A stretch of 64,000 nt of DNA, from NCBI GenBank assembly GCA_937958695.1, contig CALGNK010000014.1:46030-110029 (forward strand), given 5' to 3'. Source of the stretch: an uncultured bacterium. GTDB lineage: Bacteria; DUMJ01. The stretch's first letter is position 1. Every line of letters begins with the position of its first letter. The notes beneath the pieces were generated by a model that had not been told where the DNA came from, searched no databases, and saw nothing but the letters and a program-made list of their open reading frames with translations. Positions 61,668 to 64,000 of this stretch are shown here, piece after piece. A program made the translations under genes and the position numbers.

Positions 61668-62630
61668 ATGGAGAAGGTAAAGATTGCCTTTATAGGCTGT
61701 GGAGGTATGGCAAATAGAGTCCACTATCCATCATTGTCATCATTCCCGGATGTAGAGATCGTCGCTATATGTGATATAGATAGAGAAAGACTGAATGCTA
61801 CTGGCGATAGATATGGGATAGAGAGACGTTATACAGACTATAGAAAAATGATAGAGGAGACTTCCCCAGATGCGGTATATGCCATTGGTCAACCACATGT
61901 TATGTATGATATATGGAAGTGGTGTCTAAAGCAAGGATTAAATCTTTATATAGAAAAACCGATGGGAATAACAATACACCAGGCAAGAGCTCTTGCATAT
62001 CTAGCAGAAAAGAAAGGATGTATAACTCAGGTTAGTTTTCAAAGGAGAGCAGTTCCTCTATTGGTAAAACTAAAGGAGGAATGTTTAAAGAGAGGACCAA
62101 TAATTCATGCAGTTTGTGAGTTCTATAAGTTCAATATAGAACCGTATCTAGAGGCAAGAGATCACATGATGGATGATGGGGTTCATGCTATAGATACGCT
62201 TAGATGGATCTGTGGTGGAGAAGTAATAAAGATTCTTAGTGTTACAAAGAGTGTTCTAGTTCCAGATATTAACTTTATTTCGGCAATATTAGAATTTGAT
62301 AATGGCTCTATCGGTGTCATGATAAATAGCTGGACAAGTGGTAGGAGGATCTTTAGGGTTCAGATGCATTCACCGGGTATATGGGTAGAGGCGGATCCGG
62401 AAGATAAAGGTAGAGTATACAAAGATGGAGATACAATAGGCATAGAATACGATACAAGAGAGGTTGCAGGAAGTAATGAATTCTATATCTACGCAGGATT
62501 TCAGGCTAAGAATAGAGAATTTATAGATTGCTTAAAAGAGAAGAAACAACCGAGCTCAAATTTTTCTGATGCCCTTAAGACTATGGAGATAGCAGAGAAA
62601 ATACTGGCAAAATCTCTTCTGGAGGATTAG
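61668..62630 (+). CDS. Gfo/Idh/MocA family oxidoreductase
   Basis: 320 residues. N-terminal NAD(P) site IAFIGCGGMANRVHYPSL, then YIEKPMGITIHQARAL with the catalytic-Lys motif EKP. The C-terminal domain is a beta-sheet substrate binder (MMDDGVHAIDTLRWICGG). Family members oxidise inositol, glucose, or N-acetylated or uronic sugars. It is nine bases after the isomerase and three bases before the enolase-type gene, so it belongs to the same pathway. Confidence 0.95.
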   Translation: MEKVKIAFIGCGGMANRVHYPSLSSFPDVEIVAICDIDRERLNATGDRYGIERRYTDYRKMIEETSPDAVYAIGQPHVMYDIWKWCLKQGLNLYIEKPMGITIHQARALAYLAEKKGCITQVSFQRRAVPLLVKLKEECLKRGPIIHAVCEFYKFNIEPYLEARDHMMDDGVHAIDTLRWICGGEVIKILSVTKSVLVPDINFISAILEFDNGSIGVMINSWTSGRRIFRVQMHSPGIWVEADPEDKGRVYKDGDTIGIEYDTREVAGSNEFYIYAGFQAKNREFIDCLKEKKQPSSNFSDALKTMEIAEKILAKSLLED

Positions 62631-62632
62631 GT

Positions 62633-64000
62633 ATGAAAGATTATGTTAGACCTATTAAGATAGAGCTGTACTTTATACCAGTAGTAACTAGGATGCCTCT
62701 AAAATTTGGTCCTGAGGTTCTGACTTCTGTTACCTGTATTAGGGTTCATATGTTTGTAGCTGATAGAGATGGAAATACAGTTGATGGATGGGGGGAAACT
62801 CCTTTAAGTGTCCAGTGGGGATGGCCAAGTAGTATAAGCTATGAGACTAGACATAGAGATATGAAGGAATTCTGTAAGTTATTGGCAAATGAATGGATAA
62901 ATTTGGATCTGGAAGGGCACCCAATAGATATAGGATATCTATTTTTGAAGTATGTATTACCTCTAGCCCGTACTAGATTTAATACTAAGATGAAAGAGAG
63001 TATAGAGGATATGCCATGGCTTTCCGCACTAATATGTAATTCTCCATTTGACATAGCATTTCACGATGCATACGCCAAATATGTAGGATTACCTATATAC
63101 AAGATATACAGTAAAGACCTCATGGAGAAAGATTTGTCTTACTACTTAGAACCAGCAGAGGATAGTAATATCTCATTCAGAGGAAGGTATATACAAGATT
63201 TTCTTAGGGTTCCACCAAGAGAAAGACTTATAGTATGGCATCTAGTAGGGGGAACAGATCCGATAGATAGAGAAGAGTTAAGGGGAGATGAGCCCAAAGA
63301 TGGATATCCAGTTTTACTTGAAGATTGGATAAAACAGGATGGCTTAAGGTGTTTAAAGATAAAACTTAGAGGAAATGATTTTGACTGGGATTATCAGAGG
63401 ATAGTAAATGTAGGAAAGATAGGGATAAAAAATGATGTACTTTGGTTCTCGGCAGACTTTAACTGTACAGTAAAAGAGCCTAAATATGTGGTGGATATAT
63501 TAGACAAGCTGTTATATGAAGAACCAGAGATTTATGCAAGGATACTCTATATAGAACAGCCATTTCCGTACGACCTGGAGTCAAATCCTGTTGATGTTAG
63601 ACCTATATCTAGCAAGAAACCAATCTTTATGGATGAGAGTGCACATGATTGGAGAATTATAATGTTGGGTAGGGAGTTAGGTTGGAGTGGGGTAGCATTA
63701 AAGACCTGCAAGACACAGACAGAAGCGTTATTATCGTACTGTTGGGCGAAATCACATGGTATGAGCATTATGGTACAGGATCTTACAAATCCTATGTTAG
63801 CTCAGATACCACATGTGTTACTTGCAAGTTATATAGACACGATTATGGGGGTAGAGAGTAACTCTATGCAGTTCTATCCTTTAGCATCAGAACCAGAGGC
63901 TAAGGTACATCCAGGGATATACAGAAGAAGGAATGGAATACTAGACCTAAATACGATAAAGGGTCCAGGGTTTGGCTACAGATTAGAGGAGATACAGAGG
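62633..64000 (+). CDS. Enolase-superfamily protein (mandelate racemase/muconate-lactonising type), cut by window end
   Basis: 456 codons visible from ATG 62633 (GGAGG seven bases upstream), no stop before the window end. Features: LKIKLRGNDFDWDY (catalytic-strand Lys pattern), LWFSADFNCTV (Asp metal ligand), ARILYIEQPFPYD (Glu ligand) and IFMDESAHDW (Glu/Asp). These are the carboxylate ligands and base of the sugar-acid dehydratase or racemase branch. The N-terminal part is longer than in typical members. Likely dehydrates an aldonic or uronic acid derivative. Confidence 0.85.
   Translation, partial: MKDYVRPIKIELYFIPVVTRMPLKFGPEVLTSVTCIRVHMFVADRDGNTVDGWGETPLSVQWGWPSSISYETRHRDMKEFCKLLANEWINLDLEGHPIDIGYLFLKYVLPLARTRFNTKMKESIEDMPWLSALICNSPFDIAFHDAYAKYVGLPIYKIYSKDLMEKDLSYYLEPAEDSNISFRGRYIQDFLRVPPRERLIVWHLVGGTDPIDREELRGDEPKDGYPVLLEDWIKQDGLRCLKIKLRGNDFDWDYQRIVNVGKIGIKNDVLWFSADFNCTVKEPKYVVDILDKLLYEEPEIYARILYIEQPFPYDLESNPVDVRPISSKKPIFMDESAHDWRIIMLGRELGWSGVALKTCKTQTEALLSYCWAKSHGMSIMVQDLTNPMLAQIPHVLLASYIDTIMGVESNSMQFYPLASEPEAKVHPGIYRRRNGILDLNTIKGPGFGYRLEEIQR

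Noticed and set aside
1..64000. CRISPR arrays, insertion sequences, prophage genes
   Set aside because: No regularly spaced repeats, transposase or integrase motifs, and no phage structural genes were found on either strand.

Overview
The window is AT-rich DNA with dense, short-spaced gene packing. It strongly favours AGA/AGG for arginine and ATA for isoleucine, and strong Shine-Dalgarno sites often sit before ATG, GTG or TTG starts. TolC-type proteins, RseB-like proteins with signal peptides, an HtrA protease and a phosphoheptose isomerase point to a bacterium with an outer membrane. A secreted GH5 glycosidase, peptide and sugar ABC importers and LacI regulators suggest an anaerobic, saccharolytic, probably thermophilic lineage (Dictyoglomus-like or another deep-branching thermophile). 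The species is inference only; no rRNA or tRNA gene was seen.

Layout. 1-3375: end of a MacB-type efflux locus (ATPase, adaptor, permease, small secreted protein). 3380-9987, minus strand: a complete peptide-importer operon (binding protein, two permeases, two ATPases) with a hairpin after the binding-protein gene. 10176-10418: ferredoxin. 10449-12353, minus: ECF sigma, zinc-finger anti-sigma and RseB-like protein. 12481-14800, minus: RmuC, PspC-type protein and a geranylgeranyl-reductase-family flavoprotein. 14983-17839: LacI regulator, sugar epimerase and polyol dehydrogenase. 17856-23442: CBS-ACT protein, MurF, HD-GYP protein, LemA, HtpX and a phosphoesterase. 23542-26289: LarE-LarB-LarC, which make the nickel-pincer cofactor; no LarA is present. 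26335-36271: mixed genes, including a GH5 enzyme, GmhA, a clostripain-like lipoprotein, a nitroreductase, a PHP-domain protein with an MFS transporter, and a nitrilase-family enzyme. 36453-39288: a Fur/Zur-family regulator and znuACB behind a promoter overlapped by a perfect inverted repeat. 39259-45350, minus: MFS, B12-binding radical SAM, RmlD, nucleotidyltransferase, ligand-poor M24 protein and YkuK. Then HU and aldose epimerase.

47142-52606 holds a second ECF sigma/anti-sigma/RseB module, this time followed by HtrA and two TolC-family proteins, so it looks like an envelope-stress and efflux operon. The TolC proteins could serve the MacA/MacB-like pump at the start of the window. 53190-64000 is a LacI-controlled sugar or sugar-acid locus: regulator, a peptide-type binding protein broken by a frameshift, then a family-1 sugar importer (binding protein and two permeases, no ATPase) and four catabolic enzymes (2-hydroxyacid dehydrogenase, TIM-barrel isomerase, Gfo/Idh/MocA oxidoreductase, enolase-superfamily protein cut by the window end). 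Both promoters of this locus carry the same ATGTTAACAT-type operator just downstream of the -10 box.

The strongest candidates for something undescribed are this LacI-governed acid-sugar pathway, the duplicated sigma/RseB modules, the LarEBC operon with a structured element before it and no racemase nearby, and several small or broken genes in the gaps.
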